A DNA stretch of 64,000 nucleotides, from NCBI RefSeq assembly GCF_017464355.1, contig NZ_JAFUAG010000004.1, forward strand, positions 124,001 to 188,000, read 5' to 3'. Source of the DNA: Ruminococcus sp. (GTDB lineage: Bacteria > Bacillota > Clostridia > Oscillospirales > Ruminococcaceae). Below are positions 1-7,934 of this stretch, in pieces (the first letter of the stretch is position 1; each line of letters opens with the position of its first letter). The translations under genes were made by a program, and so were the position numbers. A model generated the notes under the pieces. It made no database searches. It saw only the letters and a list, made by a program, of their open reading frames with translations, and was not told where the DNA came from.

Positions 1-224
1 TGTGCTGTGCAAGCGTTTCATCGGCTGTTATGATGACAGCGAACACTATCACTGAGGCTTTCAGACTTGAGGCTGATGTTGAGGTGCTGGAGAACGACAT
101 AAAGCTCAGCATGAAAACGGCAGACGAAAATGCCGATAAGATCATAATGGGTCTGCTTATACATTTGTATAATTTAAAAGACGAATTTCCCGGGCATATC
201 AAGCTAAACGTCAGAAATTGCTGA
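1..224 (+). CDS. prp: Prp ribosomal-processing cysteine protease (3' part only)
   Basis: The reading frame enters from the left edge (first full codon at base 3) and stops at 222-224. The first visible residues, CCASVSSAV, match the catalytic-cysteine segment of the Prp/YsxB family (known pattern D-x-V-C-A-x-V-S), so the N-terminal third with the catalytic His lies outside the window. Prp removes the short N-terminal extension of ribosomal protein L27. The next gene is rpmA, 32 bases downstream, and its product carries that extension, which is the usual rplU-prp-rpmA order in Firmicutes. Family call is by motif and neighbourhood. Confidence 0.85.
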   Translation, partial: CCASVSSAVMMTANTITEAFRLEADVEVLENDIKLSMKTADENADKIIMGLLIHLYNLKDEFPGHIKLNVRNC

Positions 225-256
225 CGGCTATTACATTTAACGGAGGTGTAATTCAA

Positions 257-538
257 ATGATAAAGATCTCAATGCAGTTTTTCGCTCATAAGAAAGGTAT
301 GGGTTCTACCAAGAACGGCCGTGAGTCTGAGTCCAAGAGACTTGGCGTGAAGAGAGCTGATGGTCAGTTCGTACTGGCAGGCAACATTCTGGTTCGTCAG
401 AGAGGTACTCACATTCATCCGGGCGAGAACGTTAAGCGTGGTTCTGATGATACTCTGTTCGCAACCAGCGACGGTATCGTAAGATTTGAAAGAATGGGTA
501 AAGACCGTAAAAAGGTTTCGGTTTATCCTCAGGCTTAA
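257..538 (+). CDS. rpmA: Ribosomal protein L27 with Prp-cleavable N-terminus
   Basis: L27 of the 50S subunit, 93 aa as encoded. The start at 257 is set by the GGAGGTG ribosome site at 242-248; an in-frame start at 218 has none. The N-terminus [18 protein letters not shown] has the Firmicute extension ending in QFF. In Staphylococcus aureus Prp cuts after this FF to expose the mature A-x-K-K-G end that reaches the peptidyl transferase centre. The conserved body ([33 protein letters not shown]) is complete. Last gene of the prp-rpmA operon; a strong terminator follows. Confidence 0.97.
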   Translation: MIKISMQFFAHKKGMGSTKNGRESESKRLGVKRADGQFVLAGNILVRQRGTHIHPGENVKRGSDDTLFATSDGIVRFERMGKDRKKVSVYPQA

Positions 539-550
539 TTACGCGATGAC

Positions 551-584
551 AAGACCCTGAGCACCTGGCTCGGGGTCTTTTTTA
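551..584 (+). terminator. Rho-independent terminator after rpmA
   Basis: GC-rich stem (AAGACCC-GAGC paired with GCTCGGGGTCTT) followed by a run of T at 578-583. It closes the prp-rpmA operon before the inserted membrane-gene pair. Confidence 0.9.
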
Positions 585-707
585 AAAGAAAAAAATTCCG
601 ATACGATAACGCTATTTTGCATCATCGGCAATACAAATCGAAATTTTGGGATAAATAAAGATAATTATATATAAAAGAACAAGAGATAACAAATTGGAGG
701 CTTTGAT

Positions 708-1502
708 ATGAAAGCAACATCGGAACTCCACAGAAATATGAGCAACTCGTTTTTTAAATTCGGACTGCTGCTGCTCATAGCAGCAATAGGAACGTTTTTC
801 TACAAAGACCATTTCGGCTACACAAAAGTCACGTTAGTTGGAACTTACAAGGACTGCCGCGTTTATACATCATCGAAATCTCCTGAATTCAGCACTAAGA
901 ACGTGTACTATGTAAATGCTGTTCCTGAGGACTTCACTAAGATCGAAATAGATATGGAGAGGTTCCATACTGACGAAAACTATGATATATACACCGATTC
1001 CGTTTTTCGGATACACAGCGATAAAGTAATTTACAGCGGAAGTGTCAGCTGGTCACACCTTAAGCACTTTTTCAACTACAAAAGCAACGAACTGACCGTA
1101 TACAAAACGGAAGACGGGAAGGACTTCCCTGTTTACCATGTAAATGCTGATGAAAAAGAGGCAGAGCGTGAATTCAGAAAGATACGCGCGCCCTTAGCAT
1201 GGTACTGCTTTTATGCTATAGCAGGTACTTTGGGGCTGTTCTGTCTTTTTAATGCTTACAGGCTTGCAAAGGTGGCGGCCAATTATGAAAACAAGGATTA
1301 CACATATGTCCCTGAAAACTTTCATTATTGTTCTCCCGAGGAAGCTATGGCAATGATGGCTATAGCCAGGGAAAATATAAAGGATAAAAACATGGATGCA
1401 AAGAAGGCTGCTGACCTCCTGAATAATGATTTTTCGTATTATTCAGCCGATCACAGATCTGAAAGGTACGGTCGTCGTCGTCGTTGGAGGGACGAGTTAT
1501 GA
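708..1502 (+). CDS. Membrane protein of unknown function, paralogue A
   Basis: 264 aa, not recognised by name. GGAGG at 696-700 fixes the ATG at 708. One membrane helix lies at about residues 16-33 and a second at about 163-186; the roughly 130 residues between them should lie outside the membrane, and the acidic/basic C-terminal tail (about 75 aa) on the other side. This layout is DUF3592-like, but I could not confirm the family. The segment FPVYHVNADEKEAEREFRKI before helix 2 is matched in the next gene by FPVKNIECTQTQAEHEYRKL, so the two are tandem paralogues. The stop overlaps the next start (ATGA), so they are probably translated together. They sit between rpmA and obg, which are usually adjacent in this operon in Firmicutes. 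Confidence 0.8.
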   Translation: MKATSELHRNMSNSFFKFGLLLLIAAIGTFFYKDHFGYTKVTLVGTYKDCRVYTSSKSPEFSTKNVYYVNAVPEDFTKIEIDMERFHTDENYDIYTDSVFRIHSDKVIYSGSVSWSHLKHFFNYKSNELTVYKTEDGKDFPVYHVNADEKEAEREFRKIRAPLAWYCFYAIAGTLGLFCLFNAYRLAKVAANYENKDYTYVPENFHYCSPEEAMAMMAIARENIKDKNMDAKKAADLLNNDFSYYSADHRSERYGRRRRWRDEL

Positions 1503-2170
1503 ACGCTGTGCAGGAAATGAACAGGGATCTTGGCAGATCCTTTATCAGAACGGGTATCATAATACTTGTTATAACGGTCGTGGTGCTTGCAGTCAAGTCT
1601 ATGCTGGGCTATGTCGATGTGAAAAAGTATGAGACCTTTGACAACTGTAAAGTTTCTACGGACACTCAGACAGTACGAACCAGCAGGGGCAATAAAACAA
1701 CATATTTTGTCCGTGTGGAGCAGACCACCGAAGAAGGCCGCAAACTGCTTTTTTATGAGAAAGTGCCCGTCTGGTATTATGACGATTTTACATCATATAC
1801 TGCTAAGCACGTGACTTTTTATCAGACTTCATGGGGAAGAAAATTCCCTGTAAAGAATATAGAATGCACTCAAACTCAGGCGGAGCATGAATACAGAAAG
1901 CTTGACCCTCCGATTTTTTGGTATGGTCTGTATATAGCAGGTGCAGCTATTGGTATGCTTATGCTGGCATCAGGGCTGAAAGCTTCAAAGACAGCACGTA
2001 ATTACAGCGTGAAGTCTGCTTATGAATTTACGCACGATGACATTGCTCTGGGCAACCATTCTGATGAGGGTATAACACATTATGATGCTATAGCTACACT
2101 GGAACAGGCCAGGTTGAGAACGGAGAACCGTGAAGCACGGCGATATAGGCCATATAACAGAAGATGGTAG
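1499..2170 (+). CDS. Membrane protein of unknown function, paralogue B
   Basis: 223 aa. I chose the ATG at 1499 because TGGAGG (1485-1490) lies 8 bases upstream; a TTG start at 1484 would lie on that site. Same plan as the preceding gene: a helix near residues 18-37, an extracytoplasmic domain, the shared motif F-P-V-x(10,12)-E-x-E-[FY]-R-K-[IL], a second helix near 143-165, and an Arg-rich tail. The overlap of four bases with gene A indicates translational coupling. The only support for a role is the shared architecture, so function is unknown. Confidence 0.8.
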   Translation: MNAVQEMNRDLGRSFIRTGIIILVITVVVLAVKSMLGYVDVKKYETFDNCKVSTDTQTVRTSRGNKTTYFVRVEQTTEEGRKLLFYEKVPVWYYDDFTSYTAKHVTFYQTSWGRKFPVKNIECTQTQAEHEYRKLDPPIFWYGLYIAGAAIGMLMLASGLKASKTARNYSVKSAYEFTHDDIALGNHSDEGITHYDAIATLEQARLRTENREARRYRPYNRRW

Positions 2171-2247
2171 CTATAAAAACAGGCGCAGTGTGTCAGTGTC
2201 CGACTGAATGACAATGAAGATAATACTACTGTAAGGAGGAATACGTA

Positions 2248-3525
2248 TTGTTCGTCGATAAGGCAAAAATATATATCAAGGCAGGTGACGGCGGCGACGG
2301 CGCAGTTTCCTTCCACAGAGAAAAGTATGTTGCTGCAGGAGGACCCGACGGCGGCGACGGCGGCAAGGGCGGAGATGTCATTTTTAAAGTCAATGACAAT
2401 ATCTCAAACCTTATAGATTTCAGATATAAGAAGAAGTATACCGCAGAAAAAGGCCAGAACGGCGGCGCGAAGAATTCTTACGGAAGAAGTGCTCCCGACC
2501 TGGTAATAAAGGTGCCGAGAGGTACTGTTATAAAAGATGCCGACACAGGCAGGATACTGGCAGATATGTCGGCTGACGAACCCGTCATCGTGGCACACGG
2601 CGGAAAGGGCGGAAGAGGAAATGCACATTTCGCCACTTCCACAAGGCAGATACCCAGATTTGCAAAGCCCGGTTTCAGGGGCGAGGAGTTCAACGTTCAG
2701 CTGGAGCTTAAGCTGCTGGCTGATGTGGGACTTGTGGGCTTCCCCAATGTGGGTAAATCTACGCTGATATCTGTAGTTTCGGCGGCAAAGCCCAAGATAG
2801 CAAATTACCACTTCACTACCCTGACACCCGTACTTGGTGTGGTAAAGGTTGGCGAGGAGAGGTCCTTTGTTATGGCGGATATCCCCGGACTTATCGAGGG
2901 CGCCAGTGAGGGCATAGGCCTTGGACATGAGTTTCTGAGGCACGTTGAGCGCTGCAGGCTTATCGTTCATGTGGTGGACGTTTCCGGCATAGAGGGACGT
3001 GACCCCATTGAGGATTTCGAGGCTATAAACAAGGAGCTTGCTAATTTCTCCGAGGAACTGGCTGAGGCTCCCCAGATAGTTGCAGCTAATAAATCCGATA
3101 TGGCCACCGATGAGCAGAAACAGAGGTTCAAGGAATATATCGAAAAACTGGGGCTCCCCTTCTATGAGATATCTGCGGCTACTACCCAGGGCACTCAGGA
3201 ACTTATATACGGCGTTAATGAAAAGCTGGCAGAGCTTCCCCCTGTAAAGAGATTTGAGGCTCAACCGCTTACTAAGGAAGAAGTTGAGAGGAAGAATTCC
3301 AACAACAGAGAATTCTCCATTACAGTTGAAGACGGCGTTTATTTCGTGGAGGCCGATTGGCTGTATGATATACTTCGTGTGGCAAATATGGACGATTACT
3401 CGTCACTGCAGTATTTCCAGAATGTACTGGTATCCAGCGGCATTATAAGAAAGCTGGAGGCTATGGGCATTCAGGAAGGCGACACGGTGGCTGTATTCGA
3501 CTATGAGTTTGAATATATTCCGTAA
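2248..3525 (+). CDS. obg: GTPase ObgE/CgtA
   Basis: Essential ribosome-associated GTPase involved in late 50S assembly and stress control. 425 aa, starting with TTG at 2248 behind AAGGAGGA (2233-2240). The Gly-rich Obg fold (GDGGDGAVSFHREKYVAAGG) fills about residues 1-158. The G domain follows, with G1 GFPNVGKST, G3 DIPG and G4 NKSD, and a C-terminal OCT domain starts at about 345. This length and order are typical of Firmicute Obg. It leads mrnC and yebC, closely spaced. Confidence 0.98.
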   Translation: MFVDKAKIYIKAGDGGDGAVSFHREKYVAAGGPDGGDGGKGGDVIFKVNDNISNLIDFRYKKKYTAEKGQNGGAKNSYGRSAPDLVIKVPRGTVIKDADTGRILADMSADEPVIVAHGGKGGRGNAHFATSTRQIPRFAKPGFRGEEFNVQLELKLLADVGLVGFPNVGKSTLISVVSAAKPKIANYHFTTLTPVLGVVKVGEERSFVMADIPGLIEGASEGIGLGHEFLRHVERCRLIVHVVDVSGIEGRDPIEDFEAINKELANFSEELAEAPQIVAANKSDMATDEQKQRFKEYIEKLGLPFYEISAATTQGTQELIYGVNEKLAELPPVKRFEAQPLTKEEVERKNSNNREFSITVEDGVYFVEADWLYDILRVANMDDYSSLQYFQNVLVSSGIIRKLEAMGIQEGDTVAVFDYEFEYIP

Positions 3526-3537
3526 GGGTGAGTGCAT

Positions 3538-3963
3538 ATGCATATAGAGATGACAAGGCGCGAGGCTAATCAGTACTCCCCTCTTGCACTGGCTTTTATA
3601 GGTGATTCGGTCTATGAACAGTTGGTAAGAGAAAGGATAATACTAGCGGCGAATATGCCTGCAAACAAGCTTCATAAGCTGGCAGTAAGCAGAGTATGCG
3701 CCGAGTATCAGTCGGAGTGTGTGGAGCTTCTGCTGGAGAACGGCACGCTTACCGAGGGTGAGCAGGAAGTCTTCAAGCGGGGGCGCAACACCAAGGTCAA
3801 TGCGCCGAAGCATTCTACCATAGCCCAGTACCGCAATGCCACAGGGCTGGAATGCTTGTTTGGTTACTTGTATTTAACGGCACAGCTTGAACGCATAGAT
3901 GTGTTGTTTGATATTTGCTGGGAACACGGCAAAGAAGAATTCAATGAAAAGATCAAGGAGTGA
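3538..3963 (+). CDS. mrnC: Mini-ribonuclease III
   Basis: 141 aa from the ATG at 3538 (GGGTG about 7 bases upstream; a GTG two codons earlier is an alternative). It has only the RNase III catalytic domain, without a double-stranded RNA-binding domain, as expected for Mini-III, which matures 23S rRNA ends. The signature LALAFIGDSVYEQLVRE, with catalytic Asp, is near the N-terminus, and KRGRNTK and the Glu-containing C-terminal helix are present. In Bacillus subtilis mrnC sits beside cysS; here it lies between obg and yebC. Confidence 0.92.
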   Translation: MHIEMTRREANQYSPLALAFIGDSVYEQLVRERIILAANMPANKLHKLAVSRVCAEYQSECVELLLENGTLTEGEQEVFKRGRNTKVNAPKHSTIAQYRNATGLECLFGYLYLTAQLERIDVLFDICWEHGKEEFNEKIKE

Positions 3964-3969
3964 AATAAT

Positions 3970-4713
3970 ATGTCAGGACATTCAAAATGGGAAAACATAA
4001 AGAGGAAAAAGGGTGCTACCGACGCAGCAAGAGCTAAGATCTTCACAAAGATCGGCAGAGAGATAGCAGTTGTAGTTAAAATGGGCGGTCCCGACCCCGC
4101 AGGCAATGCAAAGCTGAGAGATCTTATCGCTAAGGCTAAGGCAAACAACGTGCCTAATGACAATATCGACAGGATCATCAAGAAGGCAGCAGGCGACGGC
4201 GACAAGAACAACTACGAATCTATGGTATACGAGGGCTACGGCCCCTGCGGTGTAGCAGTTATAGTTGAGTGCCTGACAGACAACAAGAACAGAACTGCCG
4301 CAGATGTAAGAAGCTACTTCAACAAGTTCGGCGGAAACATGGGATCAACAGGTTGTGTATCCTATCTGTTCTCTGATGTGGGAACTGTTGTTATCGAAAA
4401 CAACGGCGCTGACGAAGACAAGATCATGGACGATGTTTTTGAGGCAGGCGCTGACGACTTCAACGTTGATGAAGATGTTATCGAGATAGCTTGCTCGCCC
4501 AACAACGTTACTGCTGTAAGAGAGTCCCTGGAAGGTCTGGGCTACAAGGTACTTTCTGCTGAGGCTGACAAAATACCTTCCACCTATGTTACTATCACTG
4601 ACGAGGACGCAGTTAAGAAGATGAGCCTTCTGCTGGAGAACCTTGATGACAACGATGATGTTCAGAACGTTTACCACAACTGGGAGAATATGCCCGTTGA
4701 TGAAGAAGACTGA
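3970..4713 (+). CDS. yebC: YebC/TACO1-family protein
   Basis: 247 aa with the family start MSGHSKWENIKRKKGATDA and the motif YEGYGPCGVAVIVECLTDN. Members have been described as transcription regulators and, more recently, as ribosome factors that help translate difficult (proline-rich) stretches; which applies here is not visible. The gene follows mrnC by 6 bases and ends at a strong terminator, so it closes the obg-mrnC-yebC unit. Confidence 0.95.
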   Translation: MSGHSKWENIKRKKGATDAARAKIFTKIGREIAVVVKMGGPDPAGNAKLRDLIAKAKANNVPNDNIDRIIKKAAGDGDKNNYESMVYEGYGPCGVAVIVECLTDNKNRTAADVRSYFNKFGGNMGSTGCVSYLFSDVGTVVIENNGADEDKIMDDVFEAGADDFNVDEDVIEIACSPNNVTAVRESLEGLGYKVLSAEADKIPSTYVTITDEDAVKKMSLLLENLDDNDDVQNVYHNWENMPVDEED

Positions 4714-4730
4714 TAATATCTGATAATGAA

Positions 4731-4765
4731 ATATCCCGAAGTTTACGGACTTCGGGATATTTTTA
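4731..4765 (+). terminator. Terminator after yebC
   Basis: Stem ATATCCCGAAGT with ACTTCGGGATAT, loop of about 6, then TTTTTAT. Confidence 0.9.
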
Positions 4766-4770
4766 TGTAT

Positions 4771-4801
4771 AGAAAAGCACTTCCGAATGCTCGGAAGTGC
4801 T
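4771..4801 (-). terminator. Terminator for the minus-strand Asn-rich membrane gene
   Basis: Perfect 11-bp stem AGCACTTCCGA/TCGGAAGTGCT with loop ATGC. Read on the minus strand it is followed by TTTTCT. Confidence 0.85.
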
Positions 4802-4815
4802 GATACATTACATCA

Positions 4816-5298
4816 TTACTGATTGTAGTAATTGTTGTTGTTATTGCTGCCAACGTTCTGCTTGCTCAGGTCAACATAACCATTCTGTGCGCCGTTGGGG
4901 TCATAACCGTTCTGTGCATTTGGATCATATGCACCATTGTAGTTCTGGTTGTAGCCGTTCTGATTATAGCCGTTCTGATTATAACCGTTCTGGTTGTAAT
5001 TGTTCTGGTACATATTGGGATTCTGGTACATATTGGGGTTCTGATACATATTGTTGTTCATGTTGTTGATATTCTTCTTGCAAGCGCATACTACAACACC
5101 TATAAGACCAAGGAAAAATCCCCACAGGAAGCCCTTGTTATCACTGCCGTAATAACCCTTGCTCTCGCAGATCTTCTTGGCAACAAAGCCCCATACGACA
5201 CCCATTACAACGCTTCCGATAAGTCTGCCGATATAGTAACCTGCAGAATAATCGCTGGTAGTCGTGGTGTAGGACATGATCATCATTAATTCGTTCAT
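4816..5298 (-). CDS. Membrane protein with Asn/Tyr-rich tandem repeats
   Basis: 160 aa, not recognised. AAGGAGG lies just upstream of the ATG at 5298. Two membrane helices (about residues 24-41 and 56-73) are followed by a cytoplasm-facing or exposed tail made of short repeats: three units of about six residues related to YQNPNM, then four of NQNGY type, then looser NG/PNAQ repeats and a run of five Asn. The repeat DNA is almost identical between units, so the tract can expand or contract by slippage. The N-terminal half resembles small two-helix membrane proteins that carry a low-complexity tail. Own promoter and terminator, so monocistronic. Confidence 0.8.
   Translation of the reverse strand: MNELMMIMSYTTTTSDYSAGYYIGRLIGSVVMGVVWGFVAKKICESKGYYGSDNKGFLWGFFLGLIGVVVCACKKNINNMNNNMYQNPNMYQNPNMYQNNYNQNGYNQNGYNQNGYNQNYNGAYDPNAQNGYDPNGAQNGYVDLSKQNVGSNNNNNYYNQ
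4937..5060. repeat. Short tandem repeats inside the Asn-rich gene
   Basis: On the plus strand the unit GCCGTTCTGATTATA (15 nt) recurs with few changes at about 4952-4998, and CATATTGGGGTTCTGATA-like 18-nt units follow at about 5010-5060. Both keep the reading frame (5-residue and 6-residue protein repeats). Confidence 0.8.
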
Positions 5299-5343
5299 TG
5301 TTTATCTCCTCCTTTAATGCAGACCTCTTGCCTGCTTGAAAAC

Positions 5344-5372
5344 ATTATATATTATTCTCAAAAATAAGTCAA
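5344..5372 (-). promoter_or_regulatory. Promoter of the Asn-rich membrane gene
   Basis: On the minus strand TTGACT (5372-5367), 17 bases, TATAAT (5349-5344). The start site would fall some 40 bases before the ATG. Confidence 0.75.
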
Positions 5373-5515
5373 TATTATTTCATTTAATTCCGTCAAAATC
5401 GTCATAAAATACAATTCTGCAAACGTTTTCGATAAGGCTATTGCTTTTTTTTACAATTATGCAAATTTAACATATATACAAAATTAATATTGTTTCAAAG
5501 TCGCTTAAAATACTA

Positions 5516-5544
5516 TTGAAAATATAGTAAAAATGTGTTATAAT
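5516..5544 (+). promoter_or_regulatory. Promoter of the zinc-ribbon membrane gene
   Basis: TTGAAA (5516-5521), 17 bases, TATAAT (5539-5544), with a TG at 5536-5537 that makes an extended -10. The rest of 5299-5515 is AT-rich and shows only the divergent promoter at 5344-5372. Confidence 0.8.
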
Positions 5545-5579
5545 AAACAAAAACTAAAGAGTTCAAGGAGGTTTTAGAA

Positions 5580-5993
5580 ATGTCAAAATATTGTTCAAGC
5601 TGCGGTACCACGAACAGTGATTCTTCGACTAACTGTGTAAACTGCGGCGCTGTTCTTGATAACTACAACAACGTTTACCCTGCAGGCCGGCAGCCCTATG
5701 GTCAGCAGCCTTACGGTCAGCCCTATGCGCAGACCCAGGCTTATTCTGTGCCGAATTCGATGCCCTATGCACCGCCTACAAGCACTATAGGCTGGATAGG
5801 CTGGATGCTGCTGTGTACTTTATTGCCTGTTATCGGCCAGCTGATAATGCTGACTTCAAAGGATCAGTCCACAAAGAACTTTGCAAAGGCTCAGCTGATA
5901 CTTACACTGATAAGTGTGATACTGGCGATCATACTGTTCGTTGTTCTGGGATATTCCTTTGAAAACTATGTACAAGTTTTCCAACAAAATTGA
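5580..5993 (+). CDS. Zinc-ribbon membrane protein
   Basis: 137 aa. The N-terminus is a zinc ribbon with Cys5, Cys8, Cys19 and Cys22 (CSSC ... CVNC), common in Ruminococcaceae proteins that add a ribbon to a membrane tail. A Pro/Gln/Tyr-rich linker with repeated PYGQ follows, then two hydrophobic helices (about 72-92 and 103-125). AAGGAGG at 5565-5571 fixes the start. Function unknown. The PYGQ linker and the NGY/YQN tail of the divergent neighbour are both low-complexity aromatic/amide sequences, so the two genes may belong together functionally; that is inference. Confidence 0.85.
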   Translation: MSKYCSSCGTTNSDSSTNCVNCGAVLDNYNNVYPAGRQPYGQQPYGQPYAQTQAYSVPNSMPYAPPTSTIGWIGWMLLCTLLPVIGQLIMLTSKDQSTKNFAKAQLILTLISVILAIILFVVLGYSFENYVQVFQQN

Positions 5994-6002
5994 TATGACA
6001 TA

Positions 6003-6033
6003 AGGCGGGAACGATAAGTTCCCGCTTTTTTGT
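6003..6033 (+). terminator. Terminator after the zinc-ribbon gene
   Basis: GCGGGAAC/GTTCCCGC stem followed by six T. Confidence 0.9.
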
Positions 6034-6054
6034 TGTAAAATAACGCCTTTCTAC

Positions 6055-6083
6055 TTGCATTTATATGAAATATATGTTATGAT
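6055..6083 (+). promoter_or_regulatory. Promoter of the CNNM/CorC gene
   Basis: TTGCAT (6055-6060), 17 bases, TATGAT (6078-6083) with TG one base upstream of the -10. The start site near 6090 rules out initiation codons further upstream. Confidence 0.7.
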
Positions 6084-6120
6084 ATCAATATTAATGAGCG
6101 AAAGGATGATCTTTTCTTTT

Positions 6121-7359
6121 ATGGACATAGCTTTGATAGCATTGCTGCTGTTGTTATCGGCAGTATGCTCGGCTACTGAAACAGCCTTTTCTTCCTGCAA
6201 CAGGATAAGGTTGAAAAAAATGGCAGACGGCGGCAGCAGGAGCGCTGCCAAGGCACTCAAAATCTGTGAGAACTTTGACAAGGCGCTGACGGCTATACTC
6301 ATCGGCAACAATGTGGTGAACATTGCTTCATCGGCACTGGCTACAGTTTTCTTCACCGAGAAATTCGGTTCGGGCAGCGTGGGTCTGGCAACTGCGGTGA
6401 TGACGGTGCTGGTGCTGATATTCGGTGAGATACTGCCCAAAAGCCTGGCGAAAGAAAATTCTGAGAGGTTCTCGATATTAATGGCGGCTCCCCTGTCCGC
6501 TTTCATGTTCATCATAACACCGCTGATATGGATCTTCACGGGAATTAAAACTCTGGTCGTGAAAATGGTTGGCACCAAAAATGAAGCCCCTTCCGTTACT
6601 GAGGAAGAGCTTAAGTACATCATCGAGGAGATAGAAGACGAGGGTGTGCTGGAGGAGCAGGAGTCGGATCTGGTGCGGTCTGCGCTGGACTTTGATGAGA
6701 TAACCATAAACAGCATTCTCGTGCCCCGTGTGAGCATTGCAGCGGTGGATATAGAAGATGACATCGAGGAGATAAAGGATCTCTTCCTGAAAACAAAGTA
6801 TTCAAGACTTCCTGTTTATGAAAAGGATATCGACCACATAATAGGTGTGGTACATCAGGCGGATTTCTTTGAGATGTATGTCACCAAAAGCAAGAAAGAC
6901 ATAAGAAAAATTCTTAACGAACCCATATACATAACCGAGAGCAGGAAGATATCGGAGACCCTGAAAATAATGCAGAAGGAAAAGGTACACATGGCAGTAG
7001 TGCTTGACCAGTACGGCGGAACTGCGGGCATATGTACCCTTGAAGATATCATCGAGGAGCTTGTGGGCGAGATATATGATGAGAGCGACGAGGAAGATAC
7101 TTCCTTTGTAAGGCTTTCGGATAACAGCTGTGAAGTTTCGGCTGAGCTTTCTGTCTCGGATTTTCTGGAGAGGTGGGAGCTTGATGAGAATGCTATCGAA
7201 ACAGAAAGGCATTCTATCGGCGGCTGGATAATGGAATTGCTGGACAGGATACCCGAGGAGGGTGAAAGAGTATTCTCGCCGCCCTTTGAAATGGAGATAC
7301 ATATGCAGGACGAGCAGAAGATAGGTCGGGTAAAGATAACGATGACGGAGGAAAAGTAA
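6121..7359 (+). CDS. CNNM/CorC-family (HlyC/CorC) membrane protein
   Basis: 412 aa from the ATG at 6121, preceded by AAAGGATGATC; an in-frame ATG at 6106 is possible, and earlier ones lie before the transcription start. Order: CNNM (DUF21) transmembrane domain to about residue 190 with the family start LLLLSAVCSATETAFSS, two CBS domains (about 195-320), and a C-terminal CorC_HlyC domain. Relatives export Mg2+ or give Mg2+/cobalt resistance, for example MpfA of Staphylococcus. Although often labelled haemolysin, the family is a transporter. The next gene begins on the following base, so the two form an operon. Confidence 0.92.
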   Translation: MDIALIALLLLLSAVCSATETAFSSCNRIRLKKMADGGSRSAAKALKICENFDKALTAILIGNNVVNIASSALATVFFTEKFGSGSVGLATAVMTVLVLIFGEILPKSLAKENSERFSILMAAPLSAFMFIITPLIWIFTGIKTLVVKMVGTKNEAPSVTEEELKYIIEEIEDEGVLEEQESDLVRSALDFDEITINSILVPRVSIAAVDIEDDIEEIKDLFLKTKYSRLPVYEKDIDHIIGVVHQADFFEMYVTKSKKDIRKILNEPIYITESRKISETLKIMQKEKVHMAVVLDQYGGTAGICTLEDIIEELVGEIYDESDEEDTSFVRLSDNSCEVSAELSVSDFLERWELDENAIETERHSIGGWIMELLDRIPEEGERVFSPPFEMEIHMQDEQKIGRVKITMTEEK

Positions 7360-7857
7360 ATGCCGATAAAAATAAAAAGACCCGAACTGAAAACCCGTGA
7401 AAAACGGTTTTGCATCAGTTCGCTGGTATGCGCAGGGGTGTCGGTGGGATTTACAGCTTCACTTTTTCTGTGCATGGAAAAGATAGTCACCAAGGCAAAC
7501 AAGCCACTGACTACCATCGAGTTCACGCTGTTCATGGTCTACTTTGCTTCATGCCTGGTTTGTCTGTTCCTCGGGGCCATGGCTTACAAATATGAGGACA
7601 GCATGGGGGCTTTGGGCAAATGTGCCGTTTACGTTATAAACTCGGTGTTCTGCCTTATGAATATGAGGTTCGCACTTTCGCTGATAGCTGCGGCTTACGG
7701 CGCCGACAGTACAGCCGAGAAGATAATAGGTTCACAGGGTACGGCAGAATTCATCAAGGCACAGTACATACCCTGGATATGCCTTGTGGGCGGAACTATG
7801 CTGAATGTAATGGCAGGAGTTTTCAGCGCGCTTAAGCTTATGAAAAACAAGCAATAA
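7360..7857 (+). CDS. Four-helix membrane protein of unknown function
   Basis: 165 aa; ATG directly abuts the previous stop, with GGAGGA about 7 bases before it. Four hydrophobic segments are visible (about residues 21-43, 55-76, 89-108, 136-158). No family is recognised with confidence. It is co-transcribed with the CNNM/CorC protein and could assist it, but only position suggests this. The last codons and the stop lie in a 22-bp direct duplication. Confidence 0.75.
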   Translation: MPIKIKRPELKTREKRFCISSLVCAGVSVGFTASLFLCMEKIVTKANKPLTTIEFTLFMVYFASCLVCLFLGAMAYKYEDSMGALGKCAVYVINSVFCLMNMRFALSLIAAAYGADSTAEKIIGSQGTAEFIKAQYIPWICLVGGTMLNVMAGVFSALKLMKNKQ

Positions 7858-7877
7858 GCTTATGAAAAACAAGCAAT
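7834..7877. repeat. Perfect 22-bp tandem duplication across a stop codon
   Basis: AAGCTTATGAAAAACAAGCA plus AT occurs at 7834-7855 and again at 7856-7877 without a mismatch. The stop codon is completed at the junction, so the protein end is unchanged and the second copy is untranslated. Confidence 0.95.
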
Positions 7878-7880
7878 AAA

Positions 7881-7918
7881 AAATATCCCGAAAGCTTTCA
7901 ATGGCTTTCGGGATATTT
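7881..7918. terminator. Bidirectional terminator between convergent genes
   Basis: 15-bp perfect stem AAATATCCCGAAAGC/GCTTTCGGGATATTT with A and T runs on both sides; serves the plus-strand operon and the minus-strand transglutaminase gene. Confidence 0.9.
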
Positions 7919-7934
7919 GATTTTACAGGTGATA

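Noticed and set aside
2404-3264. 286-codon minus-strand open frame across obg
   Set aside because: Antisense shadow of obg; no start signal and no family motif.
4937-5060. CRISPR-like array
   Set aside because: Repeats are 15-18 nt, contiguous, without spacers, and keep a reading frame.
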